Shown: positions 34,339 to 42,511, numbered from the stretch's first letter. The stretch is DNA of 51,079 nt from Lachnospiraceae bacterium (GCA_011959105.1 BLLU01000304.1:1-51079), one strand, 5' to 3'. Notes: generated by a model from the letters alone, not told the origin. Numbers and translations are program-made.

Positions 34339-35109
34339 ATGAAAGTTATAAGTTTGTTGAATTTAAAGGGCGGTGTGGGAAAGACCTTTACAACGGTGAA
34401 TATGGCATACGAGCTGCACCGCAGGGGATATAAGGTACTGCTGCTGGATAATGACAAGCAGGGGAACTTAAGCAAGGCATACGGCAGATATGATGCGGAG
34501 AGCGTGGCGCCGATCACGAAACTTCTTTCCGGGGAATGGCAGGCGGCAGCAGAGCTGATACAGCGGACAGATTACGAGGGGATAGACATTATTCCTGCGA
34601 ATATGTCACTTATGGGCGCTACGTGGCAGCTGACGACGGAAGAGACAGGGAACCAGATAGAACGGTATAAGAGGCTGGCACAGATGGACGCAGTGGGCGC
34701 TTATTACGATTACTGCATTATTGATAACCCGCCAGACATAGGGCTTAATGTGGTAAATGCGCTGACGATCACGGACGAGGTTATAGTACCTGTAAAAATA
34801 GACGAGTGGGCGTTAGAGGGTTTAGACATTCTGGCAGACCAGATAGAGGACGCAAAGCAGTTTAACCCGGCGCTGCATCTGCTGGGCGTTCTGATTACGG
34901 CATATCAGAACACAGACGGAGAGGCAGCAGGCAGGGAGTGGATAGAAACGGAAAAGAACGGTTATTCTTTACTGGGCGTTATCAGATATTCCGGGAAAGT
35001 GGCAGAAAGTACGTTTTTATTCAAGCCGATTTATGAATACAGCCCGTGCTGCGGAGCCGCACAGGACTATAAGAAATTCGTAACCAGATACACAGGGAAA
35101 GCGAGGTAA
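34339..35109 (+). CDS. parA: ParA-type partition ATPase
   Basis: 256 residues. Deviant Walker A KGGVGKT at residues 10-16, VLLLDNDKQGNLS (A' motif), and YDYCIIDNPPDIGLNVVNAL (Walker B region), with the usual C-terminal half. It has no N-terminal DNA-binding extension, so it resembles the Soj/type Ib ParA proteins. Role: moves or spaces ParB-bound DNA. AAGAGAGGCAGAGA precedes the ATG; parB starts 6 bases after the stop, so they form an operon. Confidence 0.9.
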   Translation: MKVISLLNLKGGVGKTFTTVNMAYELHRRGYKVLLLDNDKQGNLSKAYGRYDAESVAPITKLLSGEWQAAAELIQRTDYEGIDIIPANMSLMGATWQLTTEETGNQIERYKRLAQMDAVGAYYDYCIIDNPPDIGLNVVNALTITDEVIVPVKIDEWALEGLDILADQIEDAKQFNPALHLLGVLITAYQNTDGEAAGREWIETEKNGYSLLGVIRYSGKVAESTFLFKPIYEYSPCCGAAQDYKKFVTRYTGKAR

Positions 35110-35114
35110 GGGAA

Positions 35115-36395
35115 ATGGGAAAATCAAAATTTGGCTTTACGGATATTATGAACGCGAAAAGCAGGGCAGCAGGCATAGGCAATATAAGCGAATATACGGA
35201 AATCTGGTTAAGCCCGTATGATGTAAAGCCCTCTGAAAGCAATTTCTATTCACAGGAGAACATAGAAGAGCTGGCAGACAGCTTTTTGACCGTAGGGCAG
35301 CAGCAGCCTACAGTATTAGGCAGGGTAAACGGTGAATTTAAGATTGTGAGCGGACACCGCAGGAACCTTGCAAACATTCTGAACATTGAGCGGGGGCATG
35401 AGGAATTTAAGAAAGTGCGGTATCTGTACAAGGATATGACCGGGGCAATGTTTGAATTGTCTTTGCTGATCGGCAACGCATATAACAGGGAGCTTACGGC
35501 GTGGGAGAAAACCCAGCAGGCGCAGAGGTTGAAAGAGGCGCTTTTAAGGGCGAAAGACGAGGACGGGTTAGAGATCACGGGAAAGCTGCGGGACATTATA
35601 GCAGAGCTGATGAACGAAAGCCCCACGAATATAGCCCGCATGGATAGCATTAACAATAATGCCACGCCGGAGATCAAAGAAGAGTTTGCAAAGGGGAATA
35701 TAGGAGTTACGACGGCTTATGAGGCAGCAAAGCTGCCGCCAGAAGAGCAGAAAGCCATAGCAGAAAAGGCGGCAGCAGGCGAGAACGTCCGGGCAAAGGA
35801 AATAGCGGCAAAGGTGGCAGAGAAAAAGGCAGGCGACAGCTACGAAACGCCGCACCCGGAAAGCATAACCTCTTTGTGCTATTCCTGCAAACAGTATAAA
35901 GACTGCAATGTGAAAACGGGTACTTGCGAAAAGTGCGATCAGTACATAAACAAGGCAGAGGCAGAGAAAACGGACGAACAGCGTTATAGCGAAGAGCAGG
36001 ACAAAATAGACCGGGACACAAAGAAGAAATTGCAGGAACGGGCAGACCGGGAGAAAATGGAAAAACTGCCGAGCGACGGGAAAGCAGATCATAAAACGCA
36101 TGAGGTAAAAATAGCCGTTTCTTACTATGGGGATATTGTAAGCGGCAAGAAAAGGTTTGAGCTGCGGAAGAATGATAGAGGGTACAAGGTGGGCGACAGC
36201 CTTAAAATGCTGGAATTTAAGGACGGAAAGCACACAGGGCGCACGATAGATGCAGATATTATTTATATGCTGGAAGATTATACAGGACTGGAAGAGGGCT
36301 ATTGTATTCTGGGAATTGATGTTACCGCACACAGCAGGGAAGTGTCCGAAACGGACACCGGGGGGGGGGCAACTGCCGGGACAAATGAGCATTGA
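35115..36395 (+). CDS. parB: ParB-family protein fused to a DUF3850 (ASCH-like) domain; probable frameshift at its 3' end
   Basis: 426 residues. N-terminal ParB domain: NIEELADSFLTVGQQQPTVL and IVSGHRRNLANIL, then helices with a HTH-like segment (NESPTNIARMDSINNN). Residues about 255-280 hold a cysteine cluster (CYSCKQYKDCNVKTGTCEKC). A Lys/Glu coiled coil follows. Residues about 330-405 match DUF3850: HEVKIAVSYYGDIVSGKKRFELRKNDRGYKVGD ... EGYCILGID. The frame ends shortly after a run of ten G (36360-36369) with an untypical tail; the other frame continues from the run with GQMSIEDYQIGQAAEPESE to 36474 and looks like the original end. Confidence 0.85.
   Translation: MGKSKFGFTDIMNAKSRAAGIGNISEYTEIWLSPYDVKPSESNFYSQENIEELADSFLTVGQQQPTVLGRVNGEFKIVSGHRRNLANILNIERGHEEFKKVRYLYKDMTGAMFELSLLIGNAYNRELTAWEKTQQAQRLKEALLRAKDEDGLEITGKLRDIIAELMNESPTNIARMDSINNNATPEIKEEFAKGNIGVTTAYEAAKLPPEEQKAIAEKAAAGENVRAKEIAAKVAEKKAGDSYETPHPESITSLCYSCKQYKDCNVKTGTCEKCDQYINKAEAEKTDEQRYSEEQDKIDRDTKKKLQERADREKMEKLPSDGKADHKTHEVKIAVSYYGDIVSGKKRFELRKNDRGYKVGDSLKMLEFKDGKHTGRTIDADIIYMLEDYTGLEEGYCILGIDVTAHSREVSETDTGGGATAGTNEH
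36342..36358 (+). repeat. 17-bp perfect inverted repeat, copy 1 (candidate parS)
   Basis: GTGTCCG-AAA-CGGACAC inside the 3' end of parB. An identical 17-mer lies at 44633-44649; both are followed by C. See findings. Confidence 0.6.
36360..36369 (+). repeat. Run of ten G at the end of parB
   Basis: Such a homopolymer is a slippage hotspot. With nine G the parB frame would run on to the TAA at 36472-36474 and gain an acidic C-terminal tail. It may be a sequencing error, a phase-variable site or programmed slippage. Confidence 0.75.
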
Positions 36396-36442
36396 AGATT
36401 ACCAGATAGGACAGGCAGCAGAGCCGGAAAGTGAGGCAGGCA

Positions 36443-36676
36443 ATGAACAGCAGGAAGAGGAAAAAGAGGGATAAGCAGCGGGCGGTTACAATCGTTGTAG
36501 GCTGCGAGAAAACAGCAAAGGCAGAGGAATACCGAAAAATGCGGGAGAGCATAGAGTATCAGTTAAAAGCGGGCAGCGTTATTGTGCTGCCTGCCTATCT
36601 GCATGTTGAGGCGATCATACAGCAGCCGGGCAGCAGGCGTATTGTGATTAAGCAGGAAAGCGAGGTAGAGGCATGA
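36443..36676 (+). CDS. Small hypothetical protein
   Basis: 77 residues from the ATG at 36443. A very basic start (NSRKRKKRDKQRAVTIVVGCEKTAKAEEY) is followed by VIVLPAYLHVEAIIQQPGSRRIVI. Not recognised. It overlaps the alternative parB 3' end by 32 bases, as is usual for neighbours here. An in-frame ATG at 36431 would add four residues. Confidence 0.5.
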   Translation: MNSRKRKKRDKQRAVTIVVGCEKTAKAEEYRKMRESIEYQLKAGSVIVLPAYLHVEAIIQQPGSRRIVIKQESEVEA

Positions 36677-36840
36677 GGGAGATTGTTTTAGAAATTCCTT
36701 TAGAGTACGCAGACGGCACAGAAGAAAAGATTTATATAAAGGCGTATGTAGGCTGGGATTTAGGAAACGGAGCCAGCATTACTACGGTAAATGAGCCGAG
36801 AATATTAAGCGATAAAGAAAGGGCAGAAATAGGGATATGA
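36673..36840 (+). CDS. Small hypothetical protein
   Basis: 55 residues: MREIVLEIPLEYADGTEEK, YIKAYVGWDLGNGASITTV. ATGA overlaps at both ends (start 36673 with the previous stop, stop 36838-36840 with the next ATG) support translation. Function unknown. Confidence 0.55.
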   Translation: MREIVLEIPLEYADGTEEKIYIKAYVGWDLGNGASITTVNEPRILSDKERAEIGI

Positions 36841-37340
36841 ATTATAGACAGTGGAAAAAGAGATATAAAAAGTTGCATGGAGTAAACCCGCCTTTAGAAC
36901 TGGATAAGCGCAGACAGCGCAGGCTTGCAAGAAAGGCAGTTAAGAGTATAAGCAGTATTGACTTTTCAGCTGTAGCCACAAGAGCAGCAGAGGCTATTAC
37001 AAATGCAGCAGCGGCTTTTATGCGGGGGCTGGGCGGGGCTTTTGATTCAGCGGGGACGGTATGCAGGCGGGGCGTTTCATACATGATAAAGTTTATGGAC
37101 GAGATCACAGAGGTGCTTACAGGGGCAGTAAGGACGTATATGGAATGGGTGGGAGAAATAGCAATATACATACTGGGGCTGCTGGCAAAGGGGCTTATTC
37201 TTCTTTCTACGCCTGTATGGATATTGCCGTATATACTGATACGGGATATTCTGCGGGACAATAACGGCGGGAAATGTGAAAAGCCGGATTGTGACAGCTG
37301 CCCGTTTCCACCATGCCAGAAAGGAGAGGGCGAACAGTGA
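36837..37340 (+). CDS. Membrane protein of unknown function
   Basis: 167 residues. A basic N-terminal third (KKRYKKLHGVNPPLELDKRRQRRLARK), an Ala-rich amphipathic middle, and a membrane segment of about 25-30 residues (IAIYILGLLAKGLILLSTPVWILPYILI), then a cysteine tail CEKPDCDSCPFPPC. The tail may bind metal. Not recognised. Confidence 0.55.
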   Translation: MNYRQWKKRYKKLHGVNPPLELDKRRQRRLARKAVKSISSIDFSAVATRAAEAITNAAAAFMRGLGGAFDSAGTVCRRGVSYMIKFMDEITEVLTGAVRTYMEWVGEIAIYILGLLAKGLILLSTPVWILPYILIRDILRDNNGGKCEKPDCDSCPFPPCQKGEGEQ

Positions 37341-37447
37341 CGGATTTTTTATTGACAGTCATAATTATTTTGCTGCTGGCAATATTCGGACGGATTGACA
37401 GCGGATTCAAAGAAAGGAGTAGAAAAGATGCAGGAAACAGAAACTAA
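37337..37447 (+). CDS. Very small membrane protein
   Basis: 36 residues: TDFLLTVIIILLLAIFGRID is one membrane helix, with a basic tail. The GTG start overlaps the previous stop as GTGA. It overlaps the late-regulator gene start by 20 bases. Together with the preceding gene it could form a small membrane pair. Confidence 0.45.
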   Translation: MTDFLLTVIIILLLAIFGRIDSGFKERSRKDAGNRN

Positions 37448-38000
37448 GGCAGCAGGCGCAGAGATCGTGGCAGGGGGAGAGGAAACAGGCGAAAGCCGGG
37501 TAGCACTTCCCGCCTCTGAATTTGAAGAGCTGATACAGAAAGCGGCAAGGGCAGCAGTGCGGGAATACAGAAAGCAGGAAGAAAAGGAAAAGAGGCAGAA
37601 TAAGTATCACAATACCTTTACGCTTATGAAATGTTACCGTGATGCTGTTTTCCATATCCAGCACGCCGTAAGCGACGGCGAGCAGTTAGAGATTAAGGGA
37701 ATGACGGAAGAACAGCAACGGGTATATCTGGAAAGCGTTAGGCGTAGCCGCTTTAAAACGCTGATTATGACAGCGCACATAGATACGGCAGTAGAAGAGA
37801 TCGAGCGCAGGCGCAGGGCGGCAGGCAGAGAGGTAGAGTATAAAGCGTTTGAATTGTATTTCATGCAGGGCATGGAGTATGCAGAGATCGCAGAGGAACT
37901 GGAAACAGGGAAGAACACGCCGCGCCGCTGGGTGACAGCGATCATAAATGAATTATCTGTACTGTTATGGGGCATTGATGAAGAGCGGGCGAGGCTGTAG
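37428..38000 (+). CDS. Sigma-like/ArpU-type late transcription regulator (candidate)
   Basis: 190 residues. The C-terminal ~60 residues read as a sigma region-4-like HTH: YKAFELYFMQGMEYAEIAEELETGKNTPRRWVTAIINELSVLLWG. The middle is charged and helical with MKCYRDAVFHI, and the N-terminus is acidic. Position at the end of the early region, directly before the iteron-bearing promoter and the packaging genes, fits the ArpU/RinA group of late activators. AAAGGAG lies 8 bases before the ATG at 37428. Function is inferred from position and the HTH. Confidence 0.6.
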   Translation: MQETETKAAGAEIVAGGEETGESRVALPASEFEELIQKAARAAVREYRKQEEKEKRQNKYHNTFTLMKCYRDAVFHIQHAVSDGEQLEIKGMTEEQQRVYLESVRRSRFKTLIMTAHIDTAVEEIERRRRAAGREVEYKAFELYFMQGMEYAEIAEELETGKNTPRRWVTAIINELSVLLWGIDEERARL

Positions 38001-38015
38001 CTGGCAGCAGCCGGG

Positions 38016-38075
38016 TTGGTAATATCGTGGTAAAATCGTGGTGTTTACATGGTATTTCAAAAACTGTATAATGGT
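38016..38075 (+). promoter_or_regulatory. Late promoter with 11-bp-spaced TGGT repeats
   Basis: TTTACA (38044-38049), 17 bases, TATAAT (38067-38072). TGGT occurs at 38017, 38028, 38039, 38050 and 38072, exactly on an 11-bp grid, and the two middle units share ATCGTGGT (38024-38031 and 38035-38042). This places repeated contacts on one face of the helix just upstream of and through the promoter, as expected for a cooperative activator. Confidence 0.7.
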
Positions 38076-38078
38076 AAC

Positions 38079-38137
38079 ATGAAAAGAGTAGGCAGTAGCT
38101 TAGCCGTGACGCGGCAGCAGTAGTCTACTCTTTTTTT
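38079..38137 (+). terminator. Early hairpin terminator / short leader RNA after the late promoter
   Basis: AAAAGAGTAG (38082-38091) pairs with CTACTCTTTT (38125-38134), 33-base loop containing GCCG/CGGC, then Ts to 38137. The expected transcription start is near 38079, so an unrelieved transcript would be only about 60 bases. Either a stable small RNA or an antitermination site controlling the late genes. Confidence 0.65.
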
Positions 38138-38206
38138 ATTTCTTTAGCCTCCACCCGGCGCATGAAATCTAGGGCGCTGGGTATTGCAGAAAGGAGCGGG
38201 GACAGT

Positions 38207-38506
38207 ATGAAAGCATGGGCTAAGAGTTTTTACTTATCGCAGGCGTGGGAGAATACCAGAGCCGCTTACTTAATGTCGCAGGACTACATATGTGAGCGCT
38301 GCGGGGAGCCTGCAAAGGTGGCGCACCATAAGCGCTACTTAACTAGAGAGAATATTAACGACGCAGGCATAACGCTAAGCTGGGACAACTTAGAGGCGTT
38401 ATGCCAGGACTGCCATAACAAAGAGCATCATAAACGCAAGCCGCGCCTGCGGTATAAGTTTGATACAGCGGGCGGCATATCCCCCCTATCCGAAAATCAA
38501 AATTAA
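38207..38506 (+). CDS. HNH endonuclease (packaging-associated)
   Basis: 99 residues. CERCGEPAKVAHHKRYLT, LSWDNLEALCQDCHNKEHH gives the HNH/zinc pattern with two CxxC pairs and His-Asn-His. HNH proteins directly before the terminase genes are typical of HK97-like phages, where they assist terminase cleavage. I use the ATG at 38207 (GAAAGGAGCGGGG upstream); an in-frame ATG at 38162 has no ribosome site. Confidence 0.88.
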   Translation: MKAWAKSFYLSQAWENTRAAYLMSQDYICERCGEPAKVAHHKRYLTRENINDAGITLSWDNLEALCQDCHNKEHHKRKPRLRYKFDTAGGISPLSENQN

Positions 38507-38629
38507 AGGGGGAAAATACCGAGGGGGATACCCTAAAATTACCCTCCGGGCGCGTGCATACGTGGTGTAGGGGGTGTGGTGGGGTGATCTGGCAGCGGCA
38601 GCAGGCGGCAGGAAAGAGAGGTAGAGGGA
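38507..38629 (+). other. G-rich non-coding stretch between HNH and small terminase (possible cos region)
   Basis: No gene. GC-rich and G-run-rich (GGGGGGAAAATACCGAGGGGG, then GTGTAGGGGGTGTGGTGGGG), unlike the surrounding DNA. In cos-type HK97-like phages the packaging site often lies near this position. Suggestion only. Confidence 0.3.
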
Positions 38630-38980
38630 ATGGCTGCGCGGAAAAAGAAAAAAGAAAACCGTATCAAGGACGAGAAAAAAAGACTTAAGGAAATATTTGC
38701 AGAGCTTGAAGAAAATAAGCGAAATTTAGTAACGCCGCTGATAGAAAAGGCTGCTTTTATGAGCATAGAACTTGACGACTTGCAGGAAACCATAGAGCAG
38801 GAGGGCTGGACGAGCGAGTACAAGAACGGTGAAAACCAGTACGGCACGAAAAAAAGCCCAGAGGCAGAGACATACATAGCATTAAGCAAGAACTATGCGG
38901 CAGTCATTAAGCAGCTGACAGAATTAGTGCCAGCCGCAAAAAGAAAGGCAAGCAGGCTGGCTGCCCTGCGGGACGAGTAG
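38630..38980 (+). CDS. Phage terminase small subunit (P27-like)
   Basis: 116 residues. A Lys-rich start (ARKKKKENRIKDEKKRLKEIF) and the closing TYIALSKNYAAVIKQLTELVPAAKRKASRLA fit the P27-type small terminases, which recognise phage DNA and load the large subunit. AGAGAGGTAGAGGG precedes the ATG. The large subunit follows at once. Confidence 0.75.
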   Translation: MAARKKKKENRIKDEKKRLKEIFAELEENKRNLVTPLIEKAAFMSIELDDLQETIEQEGWTSEYKNGENQYGTKKSPEAETYIALSKNYAAVIKQLTELVPAAKRKASRLAALRDE

Positions 38981-38986
38981 GCGGCA

Positions 38987-40642
38987 GTGCTGCCCTATAA
39001 GAATTATATCTATGAGTACCACGCAAAAATAAAAAGCGGCGAGATCGTAGCGGGGAAATGGATAAAGGCAATTTACAAGATCATTGTGGACGGGCTGGAA
39101 AAGCAGGAATATTTTTTCAATGCAAAGGCGGCAAATAAGGCGATCAAGTTTATTGAAAATTTCTGTCACCACAGCAAGGGGCGCAGTGATCTTATAAAGC
39201 TGGAACTATGGCAGAAAGCTATTATTTCTGTCATTTTTGGTATACAGGACGCAGAAAAAGTGCGCGTTTTCCGCGAAATTTTTATAGTTATCGGCAGAAA
39301 AAACGGAAAAAGTTTATTTGCCTCTGCCCTTATTGCGTACATGGCATTTTTAGAACCAGAATACGGGCAGGAAATTTATTGCTTAGCGCCTAAGTTAGAT
39401 CAAGCGGCGCTGGTATATGACGGATTTCACAAAATGGTAAAGGCAGAGCCGGAGCTTTTAGAATTGGCGCGGAAACGGCGCAGCGATATTTACATTGAGG
39501 AAACGGAAAGTTTTGTTAAGCCGATTGCCTTTAATGCCAAGAAGTCTGACGGATTTAACCCGCAGCTGGTAGTATGTGACGAAATGGCGGCATGGAGAGG
39601 CGACGCAGGGCTAAAGCAATATGAGGTTATGAAGTCTGCTTTAGGAGCGCGTACACAGCCAATGATCTTAAGCATAAGCACAGCAGGTTATGAGAATGAC
39701 AGTATATACGACGAGCTTATGAAACGCAGTACCAGCTTTTTAAAGGGAAACAGCAAAGAGCGCAGGCTTTTACCGTTTATCTACATGATAGACGACGTAG
39801 AGAAGTGGAACGACATAGAAGAGCTTAAGAAAGCTAACCCGAATATGGGCGTTTCTGTAAAAGAGGGCTTTTTCATTGATGAAATAGCCGTAGCAGAGGG
39901 CAGCTTAAGCAAGAAAGCAGAGTTTTTATGTAAATACTGCAATATCAAGCAAAACAGTTCTATTGCATGGCTGGAATATATGACCGTAGACCGGGCAGGG
40001 GTAGAAAAGACATTAGAGGATTTCCGGGACTGCTACGCGGTGGGCGGCATTGATCTTAGCCAGACTACGGACTTAACGGCGGCAAGTGTTGTGATCGAAA
40101 AGGGCGGCGTGCTGTATTCCTTTACACAGTTCTTTATGCCGAAAGACCGCATAGAGAGCCTGCAAGCCACGGACGGCGTGCCGTATGACATATTTGTAAA
40201 GAAAGGGCTGATAACTTTAAGCGGTGATAATTACGTCGATTACCACGACGTTTTTAAATGGTTTATTATGCTGCTGGAAGTGTACGGAATAAGACCGCTG
40301 AAAATCGGATATGACCGATACAGCGCCCAGTACCTTGTAAATGATATGAAAAATTACGGGTTCCATATGGACGACGTACATCAAGGCGAGAACTTAACGC
40401 CAGTTATCCGGGAATTTGAGGGAATCATTAAAGACGGCAATTTCAAGATCGCGGAAAACAGTTTACAAAAGACGCATTTCTTAAATGTTGCGCTTAAGCA
40501 CAACATGGAAACAAGGAAATTCAGACCTGTAAAGATAGAGCAGCGGGCGCATATTGACGGTTTTGTATCTGTCATTGATGCAATGACGGTACGGCAGAAA
40601 TACTGGGAAGAGTGCGGCGAGCTGCTGAAAAATGCCGCATAG
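38987..40642 (+). CDS. terL: Phage terminase large subunit
   Basis: 551 residues. ATPase part: Walker A-like VIGRKNGKSLFASA near residue 104 and Walker B LVVCDEMAAWRG near 196. Nuclease part: AVGGIDLSQTTDLTAAS near 348 with the first Asp, and the C-terminal acidic positions in HIDGFVSVIDAMT. Packages DNA into the prohead and cuts it. The GTG start at 38987 has only a weak site (ACGAGTAGGCGGC); translation coupling to the small subunit, whose stop is 6 bases upstream, is likely. Confidence 0.93.
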   Translation: MLPYKNYIYEYHAKIKSGEIVAGKWIKAIYKIIVDGLEKQEYFFNAKAANKAIKFIENFCHHSKGRSDLIKLELWQKAIISVIFGIQDAEKVRVFREIFIVIGRKNGKSLFASALIAYMAFLEPEYGQEIYCLAPKLDQAALVYDGFHKMVKAEPELLELARKRRSDIYIEETESFVKPIAFNAKKSDGFNPQLVVCDEMAAWRGDAGLKQYEVMKSALGARTQPMILSISTAGYENDSIYDELMKRSTSFLKGNSKERRLLPFIYMIDDVEKWNDIEELKKANPNMGVSVKEGFFIDEIAVAEGSLSKKAEFLCKYCNIKQNSSIAWLEYMTVDRAGVEKTLEDFRDCYAVGGIDLSQTTDLTAASVVIEKGGVLYSFTQFFMPKDRIESLQATDGVPYDIFVKKGLITLSGDNYVDYHDVFKWFIMLLEVYGIRPLKIGYDRYSAQYLVNDMKNYGFHMDDVHQGENLTPVIREFEGIIKDGNFKIAENSLQKTHFLNVALKHNMETRKFRPVKIEQRAHIDGFVSVIDAMTVRQKYWEECGELLKNAA

Positions 40643-40659
40643 AAAGGAGAGTAAGCGGA

Positions 40660-41928
40660 GTGAAATTTTTTGACTATTTATTCCACGGGAAAAAGCTGCA
40701 AATGATAGACAGCTATTTTAAAATGCTGAACGGCTACAGCCCGACGTTTACGAGCTTTAACGGCGGCGTATACGAAATGGATTTGACGCGGGTAGCGATC
40801 AACAGTTTTGCCACACATTGCAGCAAGCTAAAGCCGGAGATCGAGGGTAGCGCCCTAAAGCATCTGGAAAGGGTATTGCAGTATAAGCCTAACTATTTCA
40901 TGGACACAACAAAATTCATAAAGCGTCTGGCGACGATCTTAGCGGTAGAACATACCGCTTTTATTGTGCCTATTGAGGACGAGGCAGGGAACCTGTGCGG
41001 CTTTTATCCCCTGCGGGCGCAGCGCTGCGAAGTGGTAGAGGCTGCCGGGCGGGTGTATCTGCGGTATCTTTTCGCAAACGGGGAGTATGGGGCGATTGAG
41101 TTTGAAAAAGTCGGCATAATGACTGACTTTGAATACAGCGACGACCTTTTCGGAGAGGATAACAGCACGCTTAAGCCCACAATGCAGCTGATACATACCC
41201 AGAACGAGGGCATTATTAACGCCGTGAAAAATTCAGCAAGCATACGCTTTATGGCAAAAATAGCAAATATGCTGAAGCCGGAGGACATAAGGGCAGAGCG
41301 GCAGAGATTTACAGAGGACAATTTAAGCGCTGACAATAAAAGCGGCATGATTCTTTATGATAACAAGTTTACTGATGTGAAACAGGTGGAAAGCAAGCCG
41401 TATACACCAAACGCGCTGCAAATGCAGCAGATACAGGATAATGTATGCACACATTTTGGTACAAACATGGATATTCTGCAAAACAAGTTTAACGAGGAAA
41501 CATGGAACGCCTACTATGAGGGGAAAATAGAACCTTTTGCAATTCAGCTATCGCTTGTTATGTCAAACATGGCATTTTCACAGAGGGAGCTTGCACACGG
41601 GAACGCGATCACGTTTTCTTCTAACCGCCTGCAATATGCCAGCAATGCTACAAAGCTGCAAGTAAGCACACAGCTTTTTGACCGGGCGCTGCTTAACCGT
41701 AACGGCGTAATGGATATATGGAACATGCCGCACGTAGAGGACGGAGAAAAGTATTACATACGCAAGGAATACACGGAAGTAAGCCAGCTGGGAAAAAGCG
41801 AGGAAAAGCAGCCGATCATTATACAGCAGATGCCGCAGCCGGGGCAGCAGGCAGACGGGACGGAGCCGGGGGAAGAGCCAGCGCCGGACGATAAGGGACA
41901 GAAAGAGGGTGTAACAGATGCCGATTAA
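40660..41928 (+). CDS. Portal protein (HK97 family)
   Basis: 422 residues. FKMLNGYSPTFTSFNGGVYEMDLTRVAINSFATHCSKLKPEI and the central FNEETWNAYYEGKIEPFAIQLSLVMS are typical of HK97-type portals, the dodecameric ring for DNA entry. The last ~50 residues are Pro/Glu/Gln-rich. Start: GTG at 40660 with AAAGGAG 10 bases upstream. It overlaps the protease gene by 11 bases. Confidence 0.88.
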   Translation: MKFFDYLFHGKKLQMIDSYFKMLNGYSPTFTSFNGGVYEMDLTRVAINSFATHCSKLKPEIEGSALKHLERVLQYKPNYFMDTTKFIKRLATILAVEHTAFIVPIEDEAGNLCGFYPLRAQRCEVVEAAGRVYLRYLFANGEYGAIEFEKVGIMTDFEYSDDLFGEDNSTLKPTMQLIHTQNEGIINAVKNSASIRFMAKIANMLKPEDIRAERQRFTEDNLSADNKSGMILYDNKFTDVKQVESKPYTPNALQMQQIQDNVCTHFGTNMDILQNKFNEETWNAYYEGKIEPFAIQLSLVMSNMAFSQRELAHGNAITFSSNRLQYASNATKLQVSTQLFDRALLNRNGVMDIWNMPHVEDGEKYYIRKEYTEVSQLGKSEEKQPIIIQQMPQPGQQADGTEPGEEPAPDDKGQKEGVTDAD

Positions 41929-42511
41929 GCAGGACAGGGAGTACAGGACGCTGGCAGCGCCATTGTCGGCGCAGGCGGCGGCAAAGCGGATAGACACGGA
42001 TTTTTACGTTGAGGGCTACGCGACGACGTTTGACAGCCCGTATCTGCTTTATGAGATCGAGGGTACAAAGTTTTACGAAAGAATAGACGCGCACGCACTG
42101 GACGGGGCAGACATAAGCGACGTAATTATGCAGTATGACCATGAGGGGCGCGTATTTGCAAGACAGTCTAACAATTCCCTTATTCTGATACCAGACCATA
42201 GGGGGCTTTTGATTGCAGCCGATTTAGGCAGGACGGATTTAGCGCGGGGGCTGTATCAGGACATACAGCAGGGAATGATAACTAAAATGTCGTGGGCTTT
42301 TACCGTGAAAAAGGACAGCTACGACAGGGCAACGCATACAAGGACAATATTGGAGATCAAAAAGGTTTATGATGTATCAGCCGTGAGCATACCAGCAAAC
42401 GGCGGTACTGAAATAAGCGCCCGCAGTTTTGCACATAGGAGTTATGAGGCAGAGAGGCAGGAGCGGCTTTTACAGCGGGCGAGGCTACTAAAGATCAGAG
42501 CCAGTTTATAA
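41918..42511 (+). CDS. HK97-family prohead protease
   Basis: 197 residues. EGYATTFDSPYLLYEIEGTKFYERI, the catalytic His in MQYDHEGRVFAR and the catalytic Ser in MITKMSWAFTV fit the U35/HK97 protease. VYDVSAVSIPANGGTEISAR is the common end. It cuts the N-terminal delta domain of the capsid protein and itself. It lies between portal and capsid as usual. Confidence 0.92.
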   Translation: MPIKQDREYRTLAAPLSAQAAAKRIDTDFYVEGYATTFDSPYLLYEIEGTKFYERIDAHALDGADISDVIMQYDHEGRVFARQSNNSLILIPDHRGLLIAADLGRTDLARGLYQDIQQGMITKMSWAFTVKKDSYDRATHTRTILEIKKVYDVSAVSIPANGGTEISARSFAHRSYEAERQERLLQRARLLKIRASL

